64,000 nucleotides of DNA. Source: Romanomermis culicivorax (Eukaryota; Nematoda; Enoplea; Mermithida; Mermithidae). A program made the translations under genes and the position numbers. The notes below the pieces were generated by a model that saw only the letters and a list, made by a program, of their open reading frames with translations, was not told the origin of the DNA and did no database searches. Each line of letters starts with the position of its first letter. Position 1 is the first letter of the stretch. Shown here one piece after another: positions 25,315 through 36,559 of the stretch. The DNA is taken from the NCBI GenBank assembly GCA_963922205.1, contig CAWUHX010000159.1, positions 620,001-684,000 of the forward strand, in the 5' to 3' direction.

Positions 25315-26059
25315 CAAATAATTGTCTAAGATTTCTAAGAATGTCTAATGTCTAAGAATTGAGTGATTGGATCAGCATCATCATCAGTCTGAATGAGCTC
25401 TTTTTTAACTGGATGCAAATTGAATAACACTAATTTATATGCCATTTCAGCTCATGAAGCAGTCAACATGGTAACAAACCAAATAGTATAATACAACACA
25501 AAATTATATTCAGAAAAGTTAATATACCCCCCACATTTTGCTTTTTCCAACAATTCTGTTAACTTTATTAATTATTCATGGATAGCGAATGAATTGCACA
25601 CACTCCTTATAAGGATAAAGTATAAAGAATCAACTGCACACACTCTGATCCCATAATTAGCCTTAGAGAAAAAACTTCTTTAAAGTATGCAAAGCAGAGA
25701 AATGAGGCTTTTACAATTCATTTTGTGCCACCTGTTTCAAGTAGCAAGTTTTCAAATGGTCAATTTGACTGATCAACATTATCAATTAAGGGGTTTTTAG
25801 TTGAAGCCCCTTGTAATTCCTGATAACATTGATATGGAGAAATTCCAAACATCATTTAATGCATTTTAGGTAATAATCCACAAATTATTTTCTTTTCATC
25901 ATTAAAACGATTTTCTTGCAATACTGTTTAATATTTTTGGTGATACCTTAAAGAGATTTGAAAATGAACAAAAAATCAGGCAGAGCAATAGGAAAATTGA
26001 GAAATTGTTTTCCCTCTATTACATCATCTGATGTAAGTTTGGCTTTGTTCTTTGGGTAT

Positions 26060-26601
26060 GGTTTTTGGATTATAAAAGACATTTGTTGAACACTTTCTCA
26101 GAATTTTAACAAATATGGCTAGGTGGAATGGTTAATTAAATGTTTCTTAAATCTTTAGAGTAAAGGGAACAAGTCACATTGTTTGTCTATATTGTTCGCC
26201 TCGAGAATTTTTTTTTCTCGCTCACATTGTGCACTTCTTTTGCCTTGATTTGTTGATTTTTGTGAATACCTTCATCATGATCAGTTATTGTTAAGTCATT
26301 AAATTCATTTAACTAATTGCCCTTATTAAACTCCATTGCATCCTCATACCCTTTGCTATCCTCTGATGCGAGGTACCTTGTGTAATGTTCATCAGGTTGA
26401 TCTATCATTTGTTTGCAATAGATACAAAGATGATCACAGCCCATATAACCACGGGATTTTGAAATTCATGGAATGTTTTTAGATCACATCAATTTTCTTG
26501 CCGATATCAACTTTTTGTTTTGTGTGATCAATTCAGATTTGTTTAATTCATCACTTCTATTTGCAAAACAGGGATCCTTAATTGGATCATCCCCACTATC
26601 A
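26060..26601 (-). pseudogene. Decayed C2H2-like zinc-finger gene (right copy)
   Basis: Minus-strand counterpart of 3487-4030. The acceptor TTTTTTAG opens DSGDDPIKDPCFANRSDELN; then GYMGCDHLCIYCKQMIDQ; then CDLFP, stop, RFKKHLINHST, stop, PYLLKF. The stops and the lost cysteine are at the same positions as in the left arm, so the gene was dead before the duplication. No intact product is expected. Confidence 0.45.
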
Positions 26602-26794
26602 CTAAAAAAGAAGAATCCATTCTGGCCACTGTTTTTCAATTTTATTAGAATCTCACCTGAATGATTCATTCAATGTTCAGCTTTGGTTGCTTGGTAAATT
26701 TAAAGCCAGTGGCATGCCTAGCATTCAAACAGATTCCAATAATCATGAATTTGTTATGTATAATCACAAATCATTTTTACGATTCCTCCCATAT

Positions 26795-27470
26795 TGACAT
26801 ACAATCTTCACATGTGTAACTGGTTCAGTTTCAATGTTTAAAGGGTTTACATGGTGATGTTTAACAAGCTTATTTGAATGGGTAACAAGTTTTTCTCAGT
26901 ATGTAACAAGTTTGTCCAATGCAGAATATATGTAGGAAAAACCAATACTCTTGTGTTCATTTCAACCAGAGAAAAATTTGTGTATCAAGTGTTCTCGATA
27001 CTCTGAAATTTTTTTGAAGTTGTCTAACATCTCTAGATAATACTGTTAAATTGTGTAAGTTGTCCATATCAAAGTGTTGATTGGTGTAATTAGTTTAGAT
27101 TGCATGGATGGCTTGTGTCACTAGTTCATATCATGAATCAACCAAACTCAAAACTTGTGTAACAAGTTCAGACTGGTAAGACACTTTTACTTTAATGTTT
27201 AACAGGTGCATACAGTTGTACATACTTGTGTAAGAGGTTAAATTGTAGTCAGGGACTTAATAAGTAATGTATAACAAATTAGAATGATCAAAATTGATCT
27301 AGATCAATTAAGTAACATGTTTAATTGGAACTTTAACACCACAACTGTAATTGTAACAAGCTTAGAAAAATGTGTAACAAGTTTAGAAAAAAGTGTAACA
27401 AGTTCTGAAGGGTGTGTAACAGGTCATAATGATTTGCATCATTTCATGATGTGCCTGTGTAATTAGTTTA
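26795..27470. repeat. Decamer array (right arm)
   Basis: Reverse-complement version of the array at 2640-3285, here read as GTGTAACAAGTT. At 27350-27420 four copies sit 21 bp apart. The 21-bp phase keeps an open frame (27284-27466) with the repeated heptapeptide VTSLEK-x, also open in the other two copies. Confidence 0.75.
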
Positions 27471-28433
27471 GATTATACTTTGAGAGACGATGTAGTCATC
27501 ATATAAATAACAGAGAAAAAGCAATTGTTGGGGGGCCCAAGCTTTGTGGAAGGAGGCTAGAAACTATGCAACTATATGGGCATAGTGGTTGGTCCACCAA
27601 CTACAAATTTTTTCTGTTATGCTGGATAGAGCTTACCATATATAACATGTATCACAGCATGTACTTTATTATATAGTTGAATATTTTTATTTTCCTTGAA
27701 CGATTTTCATTTGGATCTGTCATTCTTTCACCAATGTGTAAACTTCTTACACAAAACTGAATTATATTACATTGATGTTTGTACACTTTATTTACATATT
27801 TTCACATTAGGATTAGAGTTTGGGAATGGAGTGAAATGTATTATTTTCATTTTATGCAATAGTTGTTTATATACAGGAAAAGTTGAAAAATCACTTTGTT
27901 GAATTCTCAAATTTTAGGTTGTTTTCATCAAGCTTCAAAAGTTGTTTTTCCATGAAAAGTTATTTTCGTCTTTTTTCTTCATATGGACCTACCTGGTAGA
28001 AGGGTGATCCATTAGAGCTCATGAATATTAATGACGGTCCCTGGGCCTTTTCTTGGGCAAAAAAGAAAAGGAGTCATTTTAGTTGAAAAACCTTTAAGTG
28101 TGCACTATTTTTGGAGAGGTTTTTCCTGAAAGTGAAGAGATTCAAAAGTTTTGAAGGAACCACAGATATTAAAAAAGTAAGTAAGTTTTAGTGTGTGTAA
28201 TCTGGATAGCCCAAACAAACTTTTTTTTGCCATGTGTCCCCTTGTATATTGGCGAATTTCATATTTTCTGGATTCCAAATTGCCAATCTCGTCAAAGAAC
28301 TCATGACCGGAAACAGTTATGCTTGATCAGCAATTGTCCTAAAAAGTGAGCTCAGGGAAACCATTACATTTCTGTAATCATCATAAATCCTTGACAAATT
28401 TGAAAAATGTAATGTTTTTCTGGAAAAACTCAC

Positions 28434-29178
28434 CATGACAACTTTGGTCCACTGGAGATATGTGCCGTCAGCAGCTTGATATCAAAATTGATGAAACACA
28501 TTTCAGATTTGTCTGGATTTTCAGTTTGTTTCACCAACCTGGCATGGTAATCTTGATACTCTGGATAGTAGTTGGCTTTTTCTTCCGTTAGCACATGCAT
28601 GGGTATTTTTGATTTGGCATTCAGAATTTTTATCATCATATACATGGAACCTTTATAATTAGTCAATTGGACATACTTGAGCTGCAACTTGTATGCCACA
28701 TCAGGTATGGCGGCGTTTGGAAACAAAATGTGGGTTATTATGTGAAATAAAACATAGTTGTAGTAATTTTTAATCATCAGCATTGGGCATGATACAATAT
28801 CCTGAAATATTTGTTGGATCTTACAAGAGTGAAGAAAGGCCAAACAATGGCAATTGCGCATCAGAAGAGCATGAGGGTTTCTGATTGCTTCTGACCTTTA
28901 ATTAACAAAAAATAGTGTCCATGCACTGCTTTTTGACAAGTTTTACTGTTTCTCTAATTGGCTTCGCTTCAAGTAGTTATGTCAGGTCTTTCTTGATAAG
29001 TTCATAATAGAGATGAAAGTCCACTTAATTTTGGAATAAAAGGAATCCTCTGGATCATGCTCAGTTTTGAGCTAGCCAATGAAACTTATCAAAGATTTGC
29101 AGTATTGAACCATTGTGCTGGAGGACTGTAATATATTCAGCACTACTTCCAACTAGGTATCAATACACTTTGCAAAGC
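28434..29178 (-). pseudogene. Unknown family gene M, right copy (exons Y and X)
   Basis: Mirror of 947-1691. Exon Y (28861 down to 28434) is open and ends at the donor ATG|GTGAGT. Exon X begins after the acceptor at 29178 and is interrupted by stops. Y differs from the left copy by a few substitutions (for example V to L, T to P and M to I). It lies divergent from gene P, with less than 100 bp between exon X and exon a. Unrecognised family; no signal peptide or clear domain seen. Confidence 0.5.
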
Positions 29179-29271
29179 CTGAGAAACTGAAGAGAAAAAT
29201 TTAAAACATAACTTCGATGGATGAAACAAATTTTAACCTACTCAGCACTATAATGAGCATTGTTGGCTCAG

Positions 29272-30398
29272 GAATACCATCAAAAAATAAACCTCCAACT
29301 GAAGGTCTTCGACAAGGAAGAAGAAGAGCTGGCCATGGAGGTGCCCGTCCCCTGTGACATCAAAGGAATGGACAAAAATGTCTGGACCAGAATGGAGGAG
29401 ATGGGCCTCCACCAGAAAATAGAAACTGGGCAGTGTCTGCTATTTTGTGAAGATAGCACCATCAGGAAGAGTGGTAAGATAGCATGAAAATTTGGCATCA
29501 TACCCTAAACTGTCTGCAAAAACAAATGCAGACAATTATAGAAATCATGTTTCCATGATTTTAGTGGTTTGCTGCCAAAGCCATGGCACCCTGGGAAATG
29601 AACAAATCATTGATGGTAGGCTCGATTTAACAGAGAGATTTCATTCTTCTGAATAATCTGTAAATAATCAGTATCAAAACTCATCCAGGTAGCTAGCAAT
29701 GAAAATGCCCATAGCTATTTGAAATATCTTGCAATGTTTCCGCGCTATTTTCCAAACAAAAGAAAGTTCAGAAAGGGATTCAAAGCCCATGTTTTTTTGG
29801 CCTTTATGGCCCTTCAACAAAGAGTTTCCAACTTTGAAAGGGGCACTGAAATGGGAGCAGCCCATGATCGACAGCACTTATATGAAAAACCAAAAGTTTA
29901 AGGTGTTGTATACAATTTTTTTTTTGAATCAAAAGACGTTTTGGAATAGGAACGAACCTACACTTGAAGCCATACAAGGACTGCATGGTTTTCATGAGGT
30001 CAACAGTTGTCCAACGAAAATTTTTCAAAATAGTAGAGGACACAGAAGTTATCAGTCACCATGACTATAATTTTGTCTTGTATTGTTTAATTGCCCGAAT
30101 TGTGTTTTCAAACAGTGCCTATCCGGAGACTTGCATCAAATCCATGCTCCCGCATGTTATCAAATATGATTTCGAGAACCAGCAGACATTCAATCTGATG
30201 GTTCTCCCCTATGCCAAAAATGGTTTGAATGTAATTGTGATGAGCCTTGATGACAAACTATTTTTTGATGCCTATCAACGCATCTAACAGAAAGCAGCCA
30301 AACAGAATGGACTCATAGACTGTTCCCCAAACAGCATTGTGAGCTTTTCGATAAAACTAATTTCAAAAAATATATCAGAGGCGGTTTAAACGACTATG
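29272..30398 (+). pseudogene. Unknown family gene P, most complete copy (exons a, b, c)
   Basis: Exon a 29272-29473, exon b 29693-29895, exon c 29970-30398, with introns GTAAGA...TAG and GTTTAA...AAG (the second only 74 bp). The spliced frame is open for about 240 codons from exon a to the first stop in exon c. Exon a is acidic and ends CLLFCEDSTIRKS. Exon b has YLKYLAMFPRYFPN and FLAFMALQQRV. Exon c starts PYKDCMVF and contains NFVLYCLIARIVFSN. In-frame TAA codons at 30285 and 30387 precede the family donor ATG|GTGAGT, where exon Y of gene M has none, so this copy is probably dead. Exons b and c correspond to X and Y. Upstream start exon not found. Function unknown. Confidence 0.55.
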
Positions 30399-30509
30399 GT
30401 GAGTCTTTGCAACAAAAATAGCAGTGAGAGGCTGAATGACACTAGATGTAGTCAGTTAAGCTCCCTAAGTTTTTGAATTCTGTCAAAATTTGCACTATTT
30501 GTTTGTCAG

Positions 30510-32400
30510 TGCAGTGCCACTTCAGTGGTCCAAAGAATATGGGATCAGTTTGATGCTATTGAGGAGGGTTTAATAGACATTTGCAACCATTGTCAAAACC
30601 ACACATCCAAGGTTGCCGTCAACATCTAGGACCAGTGAAACTTCATGAAACTTATCATTATATACTGACAGTAGTGAACAATAGCATTATTATGTTTCAG
30701 ATGGAAAGAACTAAACCTTATAGTCTGATCCTACAACACACTACATGTTGTAGAAGAAACCAATGAAGCATCTGCCCGAATTATCGAGGAATTGACGACT
30801 GCAGACATATTACACGAGGGAGAGAAAGAAATCGAACTTGAGCAGAAAGTTTATGATGTGTCTGTAGTTGTTAACACAACAGATGATCAACCAGGTTTAT
30901 CCAAAGACCCGATGGAAAAAATTGGTGAAATTAGATTATGATAAATCTGTTTGTGGCTTATTCCATCTCGACGATGGTGGATTGCCATGGACCAAGGAAA
31001 TGGACAATGAGCTCAGTTTGAATGGTAAAGGTGACCCATTCTATCAAAACTCATGGAAAGTAGCAGCAGAAAGGTTTTTGAAAGAGGACAACAAAATTCC
31101 GATGCCACCACATTAGATTTGGAAGCCTCGATGAACTAATCCCAGTAAGAATACACTTGAAGATATTTGAATCATAGATATCTCACAAATTCTCCCACGT
31201 TAGCAGTCCCTGTTGACATATTTTTGAAGCACTACAATACAAACAGATTAATTAGTCTCAGAGTTTCCTGACAATATTTCCAACATCATACACCAATTCC
31301 TGATCAGGACAGAGGGGTTGATTTTCAAATAAAATTATTTATGACCTTCAAATTGTAGGATATTATTAAGTGGTTGACTATCTAGTGGACATACACAATA
31401 TAATTCAGCAACACAATAGAAAAATGTAACAAGTTTACTTTTTCCAGGAACAAGAAATGCTATGAGCCATCAGAATAAATAAATGGGAGGTAAATATGGT
31501 TTGTCCTCGAGTACTGAATATGTTGTTGCATTACTTGACCAATGTCCAATGGAGACATCTCATCCTCTTCCTGATACCATCCATCCTTAGTGAGCCTGTT
31601 TCAGTCACAGACTTTTGTGTTGCGGCATCATTCATTGTAAAAGTGATCAGCACCAATTTTTAGGCCCGTTCCATCGATGAATTTGATTTCCAGATTCACC
31701 TTGATAGACATGAGCCATGGGTATTCCCTTCACCTAAAGAGAAAGAAGGGGTTTATATTTCATTTTTCTAGGAGGTAATCATTGGTGCAGATGATGAATT
31801 TTAACTACAAGTTGAAACAAATGTATTAGTGAGTATTTTTACAACATTGAGCACACTCTGAATTCAAAAGATTTTAGGTTTCACAGGCACCTGAAGTTGA
31901 ACCTAGTAACATTTATCTGGAATGTAGCACTGAACCTGCCCAAATCGATATTTACAACAACATTGAATCAATCCATTAGGTCAGCAATCAAACATTGAAG
32001 AAAAAAAGAAGAGAAGGAAGAAAAAGAACAAAGGAGGTAAATCAGCCTACTCACTTTTTTTGTTCATTCACCATATAATTTTGATCAATTTACTACATCT
32101 TAACCAATTTAAGCTTAACCACTTATCTTTCCTACATTTTTCAAGGATAATGGAAGCAGAAAGCATTCAATTGAAAAAAGAAGATGGCTCAGAAATTGAA
32201 TTTTTCGGGGAATATACACAGATTTGCAGAGTTATAATATCCTGTCAGAGGATGACATTGGGTGACATTAATTTCTTTTTTCAGGGACCCAGGACTACAT
32301 ATTGATACATCATCTGATGGAGACGATGCCAGCAACAAAGTGCTCAATTATACAATCATTAGGTTTGAAATGGAAGAATGAGGTTCTATGATCAATCACT
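30510..32400 (+). pseudogene. Decayed multi-exon gene with BED-type zinc finger
   Basis: After the acceptor TTTGTTTGTCAG, 30510-30626 reads [16 protein letters not shown] and then DICNHCQNH before a stop. W and F aromatic positions, then C-x2-C, then (after a frameshift) LHETYH as H-x3-H, fit a BED finger, a DNA-binding domain of hAT-type transposases and some host factors. Downstream open pieces include an acidic stretch at about 30760-30920 that shifts frame into 30868-31116 (PFYQNSWKVAAERFLKED), an exon at 31878-32036 with one in-frame TAG and a basic tail (KKKRREGRKR) before donor GTAAAT, and pieces at 32150-32270 and 32285-32380. Frameshifts and stops argue for a pseudogene. Confidence 0.45.
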
Positions 32401-33599
32401 TTGAACTCTTTAGGTGTGACTTGAGCAACTTAATTTTTGCATTTTTACAGTGGCAATACAGAGACAACAATGATTCCTTGGCCAGCTTACAATTTACACA
32501 AAGTCTGGAAGTAAAATATGATATGCTTGCTGTAAATTTGTTCTATTCTTCATATGCTTAAGGTATGACTGAGTCGATTGCATTAAAACAGGAAAAGAAT
32601 GATGTTTTCTCAATAACCTTTGTTTTTATCCCAATAAATTCAAGCGTATATGTTTACTAGTGTAATTGTTTGAAAAAATCATTAAAACTATCCAGTGTCT
32701 GAAGAATTTTACTGGGCTATCCAGATTACACACACTAAACTTACTTACCTTTTTAATTTCTGTGGCTGTTTTAAAACTTTGAATCTGTTTATTTTCAGGA
32801 ACAACTTCTCCAAAAATAGTGCACACTAAAAGGTTTTTCAACTAAAATGATTTTTTTTTATTTGCCCAGAAAAGGCCCATGAACCTTCATTAATATTCAT
32901 GAGCTCTAATGGATTGGACTTTTACCAGGTAGATCCATATGAAGAAAAAAGACCAAAATAACTTTTCATGGAAAAGCAACTTTTAAAGTTTGATGAAAAC
33001 CACTTAAAATTTGAGAATTCAACAAAATGATTTTTCATTTCTGCTGAAAGCTATCTGAAGTAGATTAATTCAATTCTGATTTTTTGGTTCAGCTCAATGA
33101 AAATATAATGTTAGCAATGCAGAAAACATTGTCTTTTCTGGAAACTCCTGTATAAAATGGTCCTCTGCACACTTTTATCTATTCAAGCATGTTATCTAAA
33201 CCTGTTACACAGTATTCTATCAACGGATTACATGAGCTTATGAACCAATTTGTTAGTGGAATGTTGAAAATTGTACAATTACTGATGTATAAAAGATTGG
33301 AATAATTCATACTTTTGATCAAACTTTTCCTGTATATAAACAATGATTGCATAAAATGAAGTTGATACATTTCACTCCATTCCCAAACTGTAATCCTAAT
33401 GTGAAAATATGTAAATACAATGTACGAAAATCAATGTTATGTAATTCCGTTTTGTGTAAGAAGTTTACACATTGGTGAAAGGATGACAGACTCAAATGAA
33501 AATCGTTCCATGAAAATAAAAAAATTCAACTATATAATATAGTATATGCTATAATACATGTTATATATGGTAAGCTTGATCCAGCATAACAGAAAAAAT

Positions 33600-33678
33600 T
33601 TGGAGTTGTTGGGATTTGAACCTACTACAATGCCTATATAGTTGCAAAGTTTCTAGCCTCCTTGCACAGAGCTTGGGC
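33600..33678 (-). other. tRNA-like module with intact B-box
   Basis: On the minus strand, GGTTCAAATCCC (33611-33622) is a good B-box, followed by CAACAACTCC and a T-run (AAATTTTTTC) like a Pol III terminator. In the undisrupted copies the 5' side has TTGTTGGGGGGCCC, which can pair with the CCAACAA end as an acceptor stem. The hAT-like insertion cut its 5' side. No confident A-box or anticodon, so it is called tRNA-like, not a tRNA gene. Confidence 0.35.
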
Positions 33679-35320
33679 AAGCGCATAGCCAGGAGGGGTC
33701 CAGGGGTCAATGAATCTCATCAGGGTGAAACATAGAGTTGTGTGCAAGATCTTCACATTGCACAAAATTTGCGGCAGAACAACTCATTTACAGTAAAGTA
33801 GATTTTTATGAATTTTAAAATAAGAAATGCTAAAAGCTTTCTGGTGCTATGTGTGGGCTTTAAAATGATTTATAATTCTTTTGGTATTATTTCTAGCACA
33901 CAGTTAGAAACTATCATTGTAATGTATGCTTATACGTTTCAAGTGTCAACATATTATGGACAAATGTTTGATCTTCTTGTATTGGTGTTATGTATCTGAC
34001 CGAAATTACTTCTCCAGAATCTTTTTGTGATCCTTAAGATTTTTCAACTTTCGGGAACATAGACTTTTTGTATTTATGCTTTTTTAGTCGTATTAGTGGC
34101 CTGGTCCCTTAAAAATTCAAAATTGCTCCTGGAGTTTTGTGTCTAGGAGCAATTTTGGTTCCTGCTTCAATTATAGTTAATTTCATTCAATTTTTGATTT
34201 AATGTAAATTATCTGGGGGCTGTAAAATCAGCAAAACACCGAAACTTCCTGCCCGATTTCATTGTATAATTCTTCAGATTGATCAGTCCACTGTTTTTCC
34301 ACAAATCAAACCTTTTGTGGGAAAAGGATTTTGAAGTAGTGAAAATTTGTGGGGTTATTTTGACATGAAAATGATGAATTTTGTGCCCATTTTAGACATC
34401 AAAGTTTGCATTTTTCTATCTTTTTGTAACTATAATTTTAAACATGAAGCTGAAAATGTTTCCAGCATGTAACAATACTACAAGCTCTTGTTGGTTGAAG
34501 ATTGCTTGTAACAATACTACAAGTTCTTGTTGGTTGGAGGTTGCTTGCCTAATTTCCGAGTTCTAGAGTTTTTTTGACAGTTGTTTTTTAATTCATTTAA
34601 AATTTAGACCTTTCATCAAAAAAATGAATGTTGAAAAGATTTATTTTCTAGCATTCTAAAATATACAAATGGAAAAATTTTCCCGAATTTTCTGATATTT
34701 GAATAAAGCAATGAACATTTAAGAACAGTCCATTTTGATTGATATATAATTATGACTCCTGGCTCCAGATGTATTCAAATGTAAAAAAGCTCAGAAGACA
34801 TAAAAGTAAGCATCTGTCAACAAATATGCATTTTTAGACATTTTAGAAGCTCCAAATCAAAATTTTTGGATGCTACCCACCGAACAATTTATTCCTTTCA
34901 GCCTTTTTACTGTTCCAAATATTAGTTCAATACGACCTTGATTGATAAGCCCTACATTAAAAATATCGCATGTTTATTTTGATTTTCGAAGCTTTCCTGT
35001 CACAGCTTCATCATTTGAATGATCTCTTTCAAGGTTAAAACATCTTAAAACCTGTTTTTGCTCCATCATGACTGGAGAGTGATGCTCAAATTTGGTGTTA
35101 TTGAACATTCTCTTCATTCAGAAGGCAAATGTTGAAAAAATTATAAATGATTTAGCAGTAAATAATCATAGGATTGACTGGTTATGCTTAATAAAGGTCT
35201 ATGTGCACAAATTCGATAGGAAGCATTGAGATACATAAAAAATACATCATTTGCCATTATTTCCCCAAAAAATCTAAATTTTCGGTCTGACCCCCTCAAA
35301 AAAATCCTGGCTATGCGCCT
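33679..35320. mobile_element. Non-autonomous hAT-like insertion, 1642 bp
   Basis: Terminal inverted repeats AAGCGCATAGCCAGGA (left) and AGGCGCATAGCCAGGA (right, complemented) are flanked by 8-bp repeats GCTTGGGC (33671-33678) and GCTTGTGC (35321-35328), one mismatch. An 8-bp duplication is typical of hAT elements. The same site without insertion exists in both inverted-repeat arms, which confirms the boundaries. The interior has no transposase. It includes repeat-like stretches, such as a GGAGC-containing inverted motif near 34.11-34.17 kb shared with 13.3 kb. Confidence 0.75.
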
Positions 35321-35389
35321 GCTTGTGCTCCCCCAACTTTTCTCTGTCATTTATATGGTGACTACATCCTCTCTCAAAGTATAATCTAA

Positions 35390-36050
35390 ACTAATTACAC
35401 AGGCACATCATGAAATGATGCAAATCATCATGACCTGTTACACGCTCTTCAGAACTTGTTACACTTTTTCCTAAACTTGTTACACATTTTTCTGAGCTTG
35501 TTACAATTACAATTGTGGTGTCAAAGTTCCAATTAAACAGGTTACTTAATTGATCTAGATCAATTTTGATCATTCTAATTTGTTATACATTACTTAATAA
35601 GTTTCTAACTACAACTTAACATCTTACACAAGTATGAACAACTGTTCACCTGTTAAACTTGTCAAAGTAAAAGTGTCTTACCAGTCTGAACTTGTTAAAC
35701 AACTTTTGAGTTTGGTTGATTCATGATATGAACTTGTTACACAAGTCATTCATGCAATCTGAACTAATTACACAAGTCAACACTTTGATATGGACAACTT
35801 ACATGATTTAACAGTATTATCTAGAGATGTTACACAACTTCAAAAAAACTTTAAAGTACTGAGACCACTTGTTACACAAATTTTTCTCTGGTTGAAATGA
35901 ACACAAGGGTATTAGTTTTTTTCCTACATTTATTCTGCATTGGACAAACTTGTTAAACACTGAGAAAAACTAGTTATTCATTCAAATAGGCTTGTTAAAC
36001 ATCACTATGTAAATCCCTTAAACATTGCAACTGAACCAGTTACACATGTG
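35390..36050. repeat. Decamer array (third copy)
   Basis: Same array as in the two arms; here more of the motif copies fit the full CTTGTTACAC form although flanking DNA has diverged. This suggests either an older state or selection on the motif. Confidence 0.7.
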
Positions 36051-36559
36051 AAGATTGTATGTTGAGGTGGAAGGAATCGTAAGATATATTTGTGATTAAA
36101 CATAACAAATTCATGATTATAGAAATCAGTTTGAATGCTAGGCATGCCGCTGGCCCTGAATTTACCAATCCACCAAAGGAGAACATTGAATGAGTTATCA
36201 ATGCAACCTTATAATGAAATTGAAAAACAGATGTGTGAATGGATTCTTTTTTTCTAGTGGTAGTGAGGATGATGCAATAAAGTATCCCTTTTTGCAAATA
36301 GCAGTGATGAATTGAACAAATCTGAATTGGTCACACAAAACAAAAAGTTGAAGTCTGAGTGAAACTTGATGTAATGGAATAACATTCAATGAATTTCAAA
36401 ATCCTGTTGTTTATATGTGCTGTGATCATTGTTGTATCTATTGCAAACAAATGATAGATCAACGTGGTTAACATTACAAAAAGTATCTGACATCAGAGGA
36501 TAGAAAAGGGTATGACAATGCAATGTAGTTTGAAAAGGACCATTTGATTCGAAGCCCCT

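Larger units (their letters stand above)
25315..30124. repeat. Right arm of large inverted duplication
   Basis: Reverse complement of 1-4774; differences are scattered single bases plus small indels. Beyond 30124 the sequence continues into gene P exon c and a BED-finger gene, which the left arm cannot show because the window ends. The match stops at about 25315 opposite the assembly gap. Confidence 0.93.
32713..36540. repeat. Third, partial copy of the duplicated unit (with insertion)
   Basis: Same orientation as the left arm and matching about 1912-3770 of it, starting GGGCTATCCAGATTACACAC. It is interrupted at 33679-35320 by a hAT-like insertion. It contains the decamer array (35390-36050) and the 60-codon open frame at 35391-35573 (minus), but the zinc-finger part is truncated and further decayed. 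It has diverged more from the arms than they have from each other. Confidence 0.85.
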
